Positions 1 to 9,896 of a stretch of DNA of 64,000 nt are shown here, piece by piece (positions within the stretch are counted from its first letter, which is position 1; the number at the start of each line of letters is the position of its first letter). Source of the stretch: Branchiostoma lanceolatum (lineage: Eukaryota > Chordata > Leptocardii > Amphioxiformes > Branchiostomatidae); contig NC_089722.1 of NCBI RefSeq assembly GCF_035083965.1, positions 38,611,958-38,675,957 on the forward strand, in the 5' to 3' direction. The notes under the pieces are model-generated. The model worked only from the letters and a program-made list of their open reading frames with translations, had not been told where the DNA came from and did not search any database. The position numbers and the translations under genes were made by a program.

Positions 1-83
1 GATACAGTACTAAAGAAGTAACGAAAGGCCATGGGGCCATGGAGGACAGAGTGCTGCGAATTCGTTCGAGCGGGAGTAGAGTA

Positions 84-282
84 AAATTAATCTCCAGGCA
101 GATCTACACGGTGCCAAAAATCGTATATGCTAGCCAGATAAGCTCCAGTCAGCCAGAGAAGCTCCAGTCTGCAACGTAGGATCTGCCGCAAGACGGAACT
201 GGAGCTTCTCTGGCTGACTGGAGCTTCTCTGGCTAGCATATACGATTTTTGGCACCGTGTAGATCTGCTTAGAGATTAGAGT
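84..282. repeat. Foldback element with ~70-bp near-perfect arms
   Basis: Bases 99-168 pair with 198-267 almost perfectly (the arm starts CAGATCTACACGGTGCC), leaving a ~29-bp loop. Weaker pairing continues outward to about 84 and 282. Each arm also contains a ~19-bp direct repeat (GCCAGAGAAGCTCCAGTC). It codes nothing recognisable and is most likely a MITE or foldback element. Confidence 0.8.
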
Positions 283-1003
283 AAAATGTTGGTAGAGAAG
301 AAAAATAATGTTGTACATAAGAAAACTATTTGGAATTGATGTACCAACCTTATAAATCTATTTACAGAGGTAATTTATTTATTTATCAATCTTTAGGGTA
401 GTCCCTTCAGTTAACAGTACCCGATTTCCAAGGGAGCCCTTACATTATAGATAATAAATAAAGGTCATAACATAAAATAATGATTAAACGAAGGAGCTCA
501 AAGTAAATACAGATCAAATCAATATGTCAAACAATAGCACTGAAATCATTACACAAAAGCAAACAAATGATGTTGAGAGGTCAGAGGTCAAAATAAACAT
601 AAGAAAATGATAATATATAGGAGTAATATATCACATAATCAAATCAAACTTAATGGACAAAAGTAACTGAACAAACATAATGGGTTGTGAGTTGATGGTC
701 AATAGGCGGCTAGTTAAGTGATTTTAGTCTCTCTTTAGATATGTTAAGGTTCGGTGCTTGTTTTACATTCGGTTTGAGTGCGCTGTAGGTTACTACTGCC
801 CTATTGTACTTACACATGTAAGTACAATAGAGTTTAGATCTATGACCATTTATGTACACGTATAGTATGTAACACTAGCAAATATACATGTAGAAAGCAT
901 CATAATAACCCAGTTTAACAGATTCAACTTTCTTACAAAGTCAAACACTTATGATTTGATAGAAAAATGTCATATCCCTGAGCCTTAAGTTGAGGCGTTG
1001 TGA
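283..1003. other. AT-rich 3' flank of gene A, no gene seen
   Basis: No coding motif or RNA gene was recognised here. The stretch is AT-rich, lies downstream of gene A and probably contains its 3' UTR. TTTATTTATT near 367 could be a minus-strand poly(A) signal, but I could not confirm this. Confidence 0.4.
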
Positions 1004-4000
1004 CTAGAGCGGCTTCTGCATCTTGTAAAAGTCCTGTGAAAAAATAGACAGTACAAATACAATTAACAATCAAACAAACAAAAATTTAACGGTTCTCAGT
1101 GCTAGATGACAAATGTGCTAGATGTCGGCACATCGGCAACCAAATCCGCAGTGTGTTTTTTGGCACACAGTTTGACAGATTAGCCTAATAGGCTCGGTGG
1201 GCGTCACTCCACCGTTCGGGATGGTAGTGTGAGGTGCCTTTCCCAAGGGCACAACGTCGGGGCAGGGTGAGTATCGAACTCGGGACCTATTGATTCCGAG
1301 TTCAACGCTCTAACCATTACGCCACGCCGACGTCACAATAAACAAAAAAACTACTTCAAACAGTACCTGTAAGGCAAGGGATGAACATTGGAAAACACTG
1401 CAACTATCATCAGATATAAAATTTGGTAGCTGAGATTTCCACAAAAATTAGGCGACACATTCCTTGTACAATTAATGGATGAGTGCAAATTGATAGCATT
1501 GTTGGAACAGTCGTGGATTTGTAAGCTGTCTCGATAAGGTTGTTGCAGATCTTTATCAACAGTTCTGTCATAGTCTACATGCAAAAGCTGAGTACTGCAG
1601 AAAATCGTACAACGAATGTGCCTACACTTATAGTGTGCAGAAGTACATGTATGAAATTAATGGAATGATAGCTGATCACGCGATTGGAGGTACGGGATGC
1701 AAAAGGTGGACATCAGATCAGTTATTTCTGTTAATCTCCTCCACAACATGTTTCCACACACCGCTCTGTCCTATATGACAGATTCTAGTTCACCATTTCC
1801 AGCTAGTCCAATCTCCCCTCGATTTTTAAGGTTACTAAAGCGAAGGTCCATTTATGTCCGTCATCTAGTTTGCACTGAGCTTCGCAGTGGTTGTAACTGT
1901 AGATACTAATACCATTTGTGGCATCGAATGGCAAAGTGGCATAGCAGACACGAGATCAAGAGATCACGGGTTTGGTTCCTGGTACTCCTGGCTAGACAAT
2001 GTGTCCCTGGGAAAGGTGTAAAAATGGGTACCTGACTTCGGTTAGGGAGGTGAACAGTGGTGGAAGGAATTTAGGGATGGGCTCCGCCTTCTAACAATGT
2101 GCCCTTGACACAGTCTTTTAATCTTCTTACTGATAAACCAATAAGTAAATCAGACTCACCGCACTTCCTAAAGCACATTGCAGTAAACAGCTCCCGTTGA
2201 CGGTTTCAGAGATTGAGTAGCCTTGACGTTCGTACAGGTGAACAGCGCGGTTACTCTGCTTCACCCACAGGAAAATCGTCTGTTGGACAACAAACAAGGT
2301 TCTTCATTCACAACCAAGAAATTTACACAAGCCAATGTTTCCATGACTGTCTGCCACCTTCATCAGGACAATGCTGACTGGTTCTATTTCACTGTAACTG
2401 CAGCTAGGTGTCGCTGCTAACAGATGCGGTCCCAAATGCAAAGTATTTACAACCACCTGTCGCAGCCAGCCACCTCCAGTCACAAGCCACATTAAAACAG
2501 TCCCGTCCACTTTAATTTGATTAACATGATTAACTCCACCGTGTCCTAAGCAACCAACTGTCCTAAACAATGATTTGTCCTCAGTCCCTCTACAATTAGG
2601 GGTTGATGAATCCAGGTTTGACTGTACATCAAATCTAGTGTTGTAAGAAAAGAGAAAGTTTGACAAGAAATTGATCCAATCAAGACCAATCCTGACTGTC
2701 CATCACTATCAATTAGCAGTTCAACCAATGCGAGAATGGCAATTAGCATGAAATAAAACTACTGAAAAATGAATTTACAATAGAATATTTCAAGATGTAT
2801 ACAATGTTGCCATTCAGCCTACCCTGCATCCCCGTTGCCTGGCCTCATAATCAGCCCTATCCATCAGCATCTTGCCGATGCCTCTCCCGCGAAAGCTTGC
2901 GTCCACGCCGATATGGTCCACGTAACACTCCCCCATAGGAACGCTTTCGCTTCCCGTGGCACAGCCCAGACAAATGAGTCTGCAATGGTTTATAAAGATT
3001 GTAAGAAAATAGAAAGATCCCATAGCCCAGTGCACCATGCTTCAAATGTAGATATGCAAAACAAAGACATAACATTTCATCAATGTTTAGCCACTTCGTT
3101 CGCCGTGGTTTTATTTTTGCAGTGACTTCCCCACGGAAAAATCATGACAATATAAAGATGCATTTCCAATGGAGTACTTCTGTACAATAGAACTACCAAC
3201 CGCGAGCTTAAAACATTGGGAAAATGAAGGTTTCTCCCTTCGAAAATAAATGCAATTTAACAGTATTTGATGAACTTGCATTCTAACTGCAAGTAACGAA
3301 CTGATGTGTTACACCACAAGGTGGTTTACTGTTTGTTAATCTACACCAGGAATTTAACAAACAAACAAACAAACAAACAAACAAATAAATGTGATCCATA
3401 CCCACGAGTGCCCCAGCAGCCGAGATATGAGCACGCCTCCCCGCATTCGAAATCCTCCTCCGCACTGCAACAGACAAAGGAACCAGGTTACATTCTGATG
3501 AGCATATCTAGAAAACCGAGTCACGGACTAACAGTATAGGCCATTTTGATAGAAAAGTAAACAGGATCGATAGATTTGATGACAGCAGAAATTATTCACA
3601 TTCACGCGTTGTTCGTTTCCACTCAAAATAGATTATTGTCTGCAATGTGTAGTCTAGTTTATGACTGAAGCCTGAAAGTATTCCGATTTTTTTTTGCTTC
3701 GCTTTTTGACAGACAAGGACGATGTGACAATGCACTCAAGTTTTTATAATTTATTTCTAACAGTGCCACGTACAAATACACCAATTTTTACATCTGGGTG
3801 GAGTGAGGAAAGTCGTGTAAAGTGCCTTTCCCAAGGGCACAACATCGGTGGCGTTGGGGAGATTTGAACCCGGGACTTGGCTCTTGGTTCTTGGCTGAAC
3901 ACCCTGTTGTTACGCCACACGACCCCACAATCTTCACGATTGCCAAATCAAAACCCGGCATGTCTGCATCAATAACAAGACCTACCAACCTACCAAATAT

Positions 4001-5968
4001 CAAGACAATCCATCCTAGCCTTCTTGAGTTAAGCTGCTAGATTACATACACACACACATACAAACGCTACCCAAAACATAATCTTCTTGGCGAAGATAAT
4101 AAGGCATCCAACATTATAAGTCGTGCGAGTTATCTTGGTAGTCCTTCGAAGTCGAAGATGACTGTCGTGTGTTGCTCATTCACGGGGGATGTGCCCTCAT
4201 GTGGCTTCTCAGTCCAAAGCTTGAGGCACACAGCCGTCCACATGTTGTGCACTGGTGGTCCGCTGTCTGGACCGCTGTTGCTGCTGCCCTGTGGCGCTTG
4301 GCTCTGGCAGCATTCAGCCGCTGCCTCCGTTCTTCTTCAAAGTTGGTTGTAGCTCGGAATATAAGTGCTCTCCAGGCTGTTCTATCAGTTGCCGTTGACT
4401 CCAGTTGGGGAGGCTTAATGCCACATCATTTGCCACACCAATGCCACACACTATAAACTGACCTGTCTCCGTGGAATCTGATGGCCATGGCGCCTGCTGG
4501 CCTGCCTTCATACAAGGCGATGAAATATCTGTGCCACACTTGGCGGGACCTGCCCAGCATCCTGGCGGACTGTTGGACGGCACCTTCCATCCTACAGAAC
4601 ATTTTCCATGTGACGTATACAACAAGGCCATGTTGATTTGATCATATGGATGACATCCACGCACGCATTAATTTTCGTCCGTTTCCAGAAAAAAGATGAA
4701 ATCACCATAGTCGGAGGTAAGTCTACTGGTAATAGGATTTCTTAAACTACCATACTTCTTCTGCTGAGTGCTATTAAGCAGAGAAATCAAAATATTGGAG
4801 AATCTAGTAACGTTAGTTCACATAAACTCGCGGGTAGCATAAACTCGGGATTTTTAAAAATGGTGTATTTAGGGGTATGTGCTAGATGCAAATTAAAGCA
4901 GTTATAACGCCAGCAACGTAACCATTTCGCATGACCTAACCCGGGTTTGAACCATCAATCTCCCGAATGCAAAGCAAACACACTACCCTACCAATTAATA
5001 TTTGCACAGTCTGAAGTTGATTTACATGTATCTGTGGTCTGAATGTAAGTATAACCTCTAAGGAATGTCTACATACCGACTCTTGCCAACTGCATGTTCA
5101 AACTTATCGCTGAAAGCCTCCACCATCATTCGAGAGACAAAGTCAATGTCATGTGCCTCCAAGGTCCTAACCATCAACGGGCCCGGCTCAGTTCCTGGTG
5201 CTGCAAACAGAATTAAGAAACTAGAGTTAAGTATTTGTGCTACATATACTTCAGGTTTGCTAGGTTAGTTTAGCGATTACGGGGTCTTTTTATAAATATG
5301 AATTGGTATTGAATTTTTATCAAGTAAGTAAGTAAGTAAGTAAAGTTTATTGCACAACAAATGTAACAGGTACAATGTATGGCAAGTTCGTAGACAGTAC
5401 AAAATGTCAATACATATATGTCTTTGCTTATTAACAATGCTATTGAATTCTACAAAACTTAAGTCTAAACACTATGGTATACAATACATGTAAGAGTAAT
5501 ACAGAATACATATGTGGAACTTTGTTACATGATACACAGGAAACATCAATTGTTTGCATCAGAGATCAATCGATTTCTTTTTAGAAAAGAGGTACATATG
5601 TATTGGCCTATGTACAAGGAAATTGCGTCAGGACATGACATAAGTAATTTGAGTTGAATGTGTGGTAGTTGTGTGCCGATTTGTTAATGGAGAGAACGCT
5701 AGCTTTCTAAAACCCTTATTTAGCCGGTTAAATTGTGTTCATATTAAGCCAAGATAGCCGGGTTAATTAGCCGATTAAATCTTTTAATTTATTCAACCGC
5801 CTATGAAAGGCTTAGTATATATGAACGGAGTCTATGAGTGTTGACATGAGATGAACTGGTACAAACCTGACGGATATACTGGCGGTGGTGGTAGGGGTTG
5901 CGCAAACACTGGCGCTGGGTATGCGTATGGGTCCGCCATATCTTCGATGACACCTTGTATCTTCTAAC
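1004..5968 (-). CDS. GNAT-family N-acetyltransferase, paralogue A (7 coding exons)
   Basis: Predicted acetyl-CoA-dependent N-acetyltransferase of 231 residues; the substrate is unknown. Coding exons in order are 5867-5939 (ATG at 5939-5937), 5077-5200, 4463-4591, 3402-3464, 2823-2979, 2160-2279 and 1004-1033 (TAG). Intron phases are 1,2,2,2,0,0 and all splice sites are GT-AG. The GNAT fold start is seen in exon 2 (VRTLEAHDIDFVSRM). The acetyl-CoA pyrophosphate loop RGRGIG (about residues 160-165) follows CYVDHIGVDASF in exon 5. The C-terminal GNAT segment FLWVKQSNRAVHLYERQGY is in exon 6, and the protein ends DFYKMQKPL. Exon 1 codes a proline-rich leader (MADPYAYPAP...). An acceptor at 5969-5970 shows that a non-coding 5' exon lies upstream. 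The gene is head-to-head with B. No signal peptide or membrane segment is visible, so it is probably cytosolic. The family call is firm; the substrate cannot be told from sequence. Confidence 0.88.
1155..1340 (-). repeat. tRNA-derived SINE (family S2)
   Basis: On the minus strand the head reads GGCGTAATGGTTAGAGC, an A-box-like segment, followed by GGTCCCGAGTTCGATACTC, a B-box-like segment. The tail (TTGTGCCCTTGGGAAAGGCA) recurs at 3800-3850 and 52810-52840. It lies in intron 6 of gene A. It is a SINE rather than a tRNA gene because it lacks a clean cloverleaf. Confidence 0.7.
1919..2115 (+). repeat. tRNA-derived SINE (family S2), diverged copy
   Basis: GGCAAAGTGGCATAGCAGAC followed by ATCACGGGTTTGGTTCCTGG resembles A and B boxes. 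A tail with CCCTGGGAAAGG and GGGTACCTGACTTCGGTTAG follows. It is inserted in intron 6 of gene A, just beyond exon 6. Confidence 0.55.
3785..3935 (-). repeat. tRNA-derived SINE (family S2)
   Basis: The minus strand shows GGTCGTGTGGCGTAACAACA, a B-box-like CCCGGGTTCAAATCTCC, and the shared tail GTTGTGCCCTTGGGAAAGGC. It lies in intron 3 of gene A. Confidence 0.65.
4134..4420 (-). mobile_element. LINE 3' end: C-terminal zinc-finger fragment of a non-LTR ORF2
   Basis: On the minus strand a frame ending at the TGA at 4182-4180 reads TDRTAWRALIFRATTNFEEE, then AARAKRHRAAATAVQTADHQ and a C2H2 finger CTTCGRLCASSFGLRSHMRAH (first Cys to last His). This is typical of the C-terminus of invertebrate non-LTR retrotransposons. 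It ends about 43 bp downstream of gene A exon 3, in intron 3. Only the tail is present (5'-truncated). Confidence 0.65.
5217..5322 (-). repeat. Partial copy of repeat R1, abutting the exon 2 acceptor of gene A
   Basis: The minus strand carries AAAAAGACCCCGTAATCGCT, GCAAACCTGAAGTATATGTAG and ACTCTAGTTT, matching 12220-12332 and 29730-29807. It ends about 15 bp upstream of the acceptor of gene A exon 2. Confidence 0.75.
5323..5640. repeat. (AAGT)n-ended repeat tail in intron 1 of gene A
   Basis: (AAGT)n at 5324-5341 is followed by AAAGTTTATTGCACAAC and AT-rich sequence. A simple-repeat end of this kind is usual for LINE 3' tails inserted on the minus strand. No coding part is seen. Confidence 0.35.
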
Positions 5969-6060
5969 CTGTGTATTTGTAAGAAAGGTGTATCTTCATG
6001 TTCAATATCTTGTCTAATTTCGACAGCATTTGTATACATATACTAGTATTTGTGATTGCC

Positions 6061-6172
6061 TTATAGCTGGTATAACCGCTCTTCAGTGTAACACACCAGC
6101 TTTTGTATCTGTATCTATAATATATAGCTGGTATAACTGCTCTTTTTCGCGTAACACACCAGCTTCGCAGGC
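6061..6172. repeat. Two ~63-bp tandem units in the A/B gap
   Basis: TATAGCTGGTATAACYGCTC followed by GTAACACACCAGCTT occurs twice, starting near 6063 and 6125. The unit ends are short inverted repeats of each other (AGCTGGT/ACCAGCT). Confidence 0.6.
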
Positions 6173-6179
6173 AAGCGGC

Positions 6180-7140
6180 AGCTGATTATATTACACTGAA
6201 CGAACTGTCAAAACTAACCCTGAAACTGCAAGCGGTGTTTAAAGGCAGGTAAAGCACTTATATCCCCCGAAAATCGCATTTAGAAAGTCAATCTATCTAC
6301 TGAGGATGCACCTACTTCACTTGATGGCAACGTTTGCGCATAATCTGGTTTTGACGTATAGATGCTTTTTATTGACGTCATAAATCTCATAATCATTATT
6401 TGAATTCCCCGGTGACCATGTTGGTGGGTAATTAGATCTAGATTAAGCAATGGTATCTCGTGCACTTTACAGACGTACGCTGTAATCCAACAGGGAGGGC
6501 GAGGGTATTATCGCAGGCGCCAGAATTAAGGAGCGCATTAAAACATTGAAAGCCTTTATTCGTGGGATTTTTTGTGAAATCTTGGCAATTCTGGGGTGGG
6601 TATGACAGGCCAGACTTCATACTTGTAGAATTTGTTGCCAAAAACGACATTTCTCCATCTTTTTGTCTTGTGGACCCCGGCGAGATAGTGGCAAATGGAC
6701 TGACTCAAGTGCTCTCACTCGGGGGTGTTTCCTCGGAGAATAGCCGTATAGAAGTTCTCGTAATTCTGATAGATGACAGTCTACAGAACTGGTGAGAATT
6801 TGGGGGTAAGTTTTTTTGGTCTTTGGTTCCTGAGATAATGACGCCTAATTTCTGTCAACTTCCCCATAGGAATGCATGTATTATTGGCCCAAATTGGAAT
6901 GCCCTAATTCCCCCGGTAGGGCGTCAGTTGATCCATCGGCGGCCATGCGGTAAGTCAGGACACATCGCCCGAACACTGACATGCAAATTTCTATATTTGG
7001 TCCCCTGCACACGTTTAGGACATAGTATTAGTAGAGAATTTAAAACGTTCAAACGTATCTGTATCAAAGTCTAAGCAGATTTTAGGACCTACGATTTATA
7101 TCATAAGTAATGTCAATAAAGTTGAAAAGCTGTTGTCAAC
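6180..7140. other. Intergenic A/B, no gene recognised
   Basis: Several short frames exist here, the longest about 80 codons, but none shows family motifs, a start context plus splice sites, or a repeat signature that I can support. Confidence 0.4.
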
Positions 7141-7164
7141 TTGTATAATCATGTCCTTGGTATA

Positions 7165-7375
7165 ATACAATAAACAAATCTGGACTGGACAGGGGGGTTG
7201 GGTCAAACAAATCTGGACTAGACAGGGGGGTTGGGGCAAACAAATCCGGACAGGACAGGGGGGTTGGGTCAGGAAAATCCGGACTGGACAGGGGGGTTGG
7301 GTAAATTTGGATTGGACAGGGAGGGGGGGGGGGTAAAAACAATATGGAATGGACGGGGGGGTTGGGTCAGAAGCT
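7165..7375. repeat. G-rich ~33-bp minisatellite
   Basis: About 5-6 units of AAATCTGGACTGGACAGGGG plus GGTTGGGTC, with increasing drift. The strong strand asymmetry (G runs on +) may form G-quadruplex structures; that is inference. Confidence 0.8.
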
Positions 7376-7895
7376 CAGATTTAGACCTCTTCCGCCCCCA
7401 TCCACATTTATTTTTTGGAACAGCCCGTTTGTTGACATGGCCTAACTGTAACATTACACCTGTGACCTACTGGGCGTTTTCCACGGACGATCAGTAACAT
7501 TATACAATCCAAGGAAGCAAGAAATTCATCGTTTTGAATATCTGTTGGCCTTCAGATTTTTCTCAGTCACTGGCGAAGAATAGTGGATGCTACCTGAAAC
7601 GTCACAACGTTCACAAAATATATCCAGTTGCTTGAGTAATACTTTAATGTATTGTGTATCTCATGACCCAGATGTCTACGTCACAATACAAGCAAGCATG
7701 GGTTAAAACAACAGTCGTTACTTACTGTAAAGGAAAACGGGAACTATTTCCAACGACGACAGCTATCCTCAGCTAGATTATAACTGAACTGCGAGACCGT
7801 TTCACCCTTTAAAACGACACGCCGTCAACATTCTTAGTTTCTGTATATACGCTAAGTGCTTCTTGCGTCCTCTCGGACGGTCACACAGGGTATTT

Positions 7896-7916
7896 ACTTC
7901 CGGACTTGCGCAGTGG
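7896..7916 (-). promoter_or_regulatory. Putative core promoter of gene A (ETS + TGCGCA motifs)
   Basis: ACTTCCGG (minus strand CCGGAAGT, an ETS-type site) stands next to a TGCGCA motif resembling half an NRF1 site. It is the mirror of the element in front of gene B. It is about 1.9 kb upstream of gene A's first coding exon, which fits a separate untranslated first exon. Confidence 0.5.
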
Positions 7917-8331
7917 CTGGTGGCGTCTCTTAGCAACCGCAAGTAATGCTCCAAGCAGATGTGGGACGGGGCTTATTTTGCACGCGTTTTTGCGGCACTT
8001 TTTTTCTTGCGGCTACTTGTAATCTAGACTGTGTACGCAGGGAAGCGATAGGAAAAACGCTATTAAATCACTAGGAATACCGCAAAGCACATGAAACTAG
8101 ATAACACACCATTAGCTTCAATGTCTACAAACAACGTTTCCTAGTGGTTGGCGTTTTTTTTCTCATCCCGAAGTAGGTGTGTGCACGCCCAAAGTAGGTG
8201 TGTGTTGCTCATTGTACCTGTCGGCCACGGTACATCGCCTCCATGCGTACGGTCACCGTAGAACGCATGCAAAACAGCCTAACCACGCATCTGCTTGGAG
8301 CCATTGTAGCGGTTGCTAGGGGACGCGCTAG

Positions 8332-8420
8332 CCACTGCGCAAGTCCGGAAGTAAAGACCCAGTGTGACCGTCCGTGCGGACGTCAGAAGCTCTCGGCGCA
8401 AGAAACGTACAAGTTTGACG
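8332..8420 (+). promoter_or_regulatory. Putative promoter and untranslated first exon of gene B
   Basis: CCACTGCGCAAGT is followed by the ETS-type CCGGAAGT at 8345-8352. About 70 bp on is a strong donor, GACG|GTAAGT, at 8420/8421. Gene B's coding exon 1 begins with an acceptor at 9896, so a spliced 5' UTR exon ending at 8420 is a reasonable model. Confidence 0.5.
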
Positions 8421-8814
8421 GTAAGTCGTCTTAAAATGCTCTAACTGTCTCGCAGTTTAGGTAGAATCTGACTTGAGATAGCTGTTGTCGTTGAACACAG
8501 TTCCTGTTTTCCACAACAATGAATATATTTCTTGTTTTGACCGACACTTGCTCGTTACCTCGGTTGCACATCCAGTTAACACTGTACAACTTCAAAGCAA
8601 GCAGCTGGACAGATTTTGTAAACATTCAGGTGTTTGAGATGGCGTCCACGTGCAACAGGGTATAAGGTGCTATTCTGTTTACTTTATTACTCAAATGTCG
8701 CATAGCCTGTTGCACGTGGTCTTGTGCTAAAATCGCCAATGAAAAACGCGTAGGCCTGAAGAACGATCACGATAGTTAATGTAGGTCATGTAAACAAACG
8801 GCTTATGTAATTAT

Positions 8815-9000
8815 CCTTATCTCCATGAAAAATGGAGATATAGTTTTGGGTGTGTCTGTCTGTTTGTCTGTCTGTTCGTGTTTCCGGACTACTGTAGTCG
8901 CATAACTCAAGAACCTCTTGATGGATTACGGTGATAGTTGGTGATATGTGGGTAGGTGCTGTGAAGCCGAAATTCAAGGTCGATTTTGGGCCCCCTAGTA
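8815..9000. repeat. Dispersed repeat with ATCTCCATGAAAAATGGAGAT head
   Basis: It starts with a short palindrome (ATCTCCATttttcATGGAGAT type), followed by TGTCTGTCTGTTTGTCTGTC and TAACTCAAGAACCTCTTGATG. Similar text occurs inverted at 21600-21735. It is probably the tail of a dispersed non-autonomous element. Confidence 0.5.
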
Positions 9001-9404
9001 TGTGACCTGCAGCAGAAATTCCATTTTTGTATCTCTTTTTTCTTTAACGTTTAACATGATATAAATCGTAGGTTTCTGTGTCAAGATCTGCATGGAATTT
9101 AGCAAGGATTCCATCTAACGTTTTAGAGTCTCAGACATGTCCTTGTTTAACGTTTTTGTTCCGCTAGACATGGTCTCTTGGTGCTGGGTTTCACTTGGTT
9201 CAGTTACAAAATGCAAAGTCATTGTCTCTGGTGTTTACGTATTGGTGACTTGTGCTTGTGTTTAGCTGGAAGTGTTTCTAGGAGAGCGCGTCGAGTACTC
9301 TCAATGTACGTAAGGATTTCCACGGCCACGGGTACAAGGTGTGACGCCAAATTTCTGCCCCGCCAGATTTCTGCTCCGTATGGTTGGGGATAGGTTTAGA
9401 GCTA

Positions 9405-9452
9405 GGGCTAGCGATTAGGGTTAGGGTCGAGTCGAGCTAGGGTTAGGGTTGG
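9405..9452. repeat. Short telomere-like TTAGGG tract
   Basis: GATTAGGGTTAGGGTCGAG and GCTAGGGTTAGGGTTGG give four to five TTAGGG-type units between genes A and B. This is the canonical animal telomere unit, here interstitial and degenerate. Confidence 0.6.
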
Positions 9453-9896
9453 CCTGCACAGCGTTACCCCTCCTTCCGAAGTCAGATCAGACTTCTGCTA
9501 GGAATATTAGCCCACTCGTAGATTCGAGTGCGCATGTACAGTGTCAAAGGTGAAGGCCCCTGGCTTGTAAACAGTTCTCGTTTCGATATTGCCTTTTAAT
9601 TGCAAAGCACCCAGACGGTGTTGGTTAAGTCTAAAGGGCCTGTGCCTTTGCATTTGACACTGTGCTTGCGTACTCGAATCCACAGAAAAGTATGATCCAC
9701 TTCTTTCACTTCAGGTATACTGAAAAACCCCTAGCAGTGTTGGAGCATTTATTTGGCAGGGGACTGAGTGACCGCATGGCTACCAATGTATCAAAAGTGC
9801 CCACTCCCATCGCTAATACGTTGGCATAAGACCAGATCACTTGGACATTAGACAGGATACTGAACATGAAAATTTACCTTTGTTTCAAATGCACAG

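Larger units (their letters stand above)
7640..8520. repeat. Large imperfect inverted repeat between genes A and B
   Basis: The left arm (about 7720-7960) reappears inverted at about 8280-8510. Matched landmarks are TACTTCCGGACTTGCGCAGTGG / CACTGCGCAAGTCCGGAAGTA (given as paired motifs at 7894-7915 and 8333-8353), CTCGCAGTT, and GATAGCTGTYGTCGTTG. The centre (7960-8280) is not repeated. This is best read as duplicated 5' ends of the head-to-head genes A and B. Confidence 0.75.
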
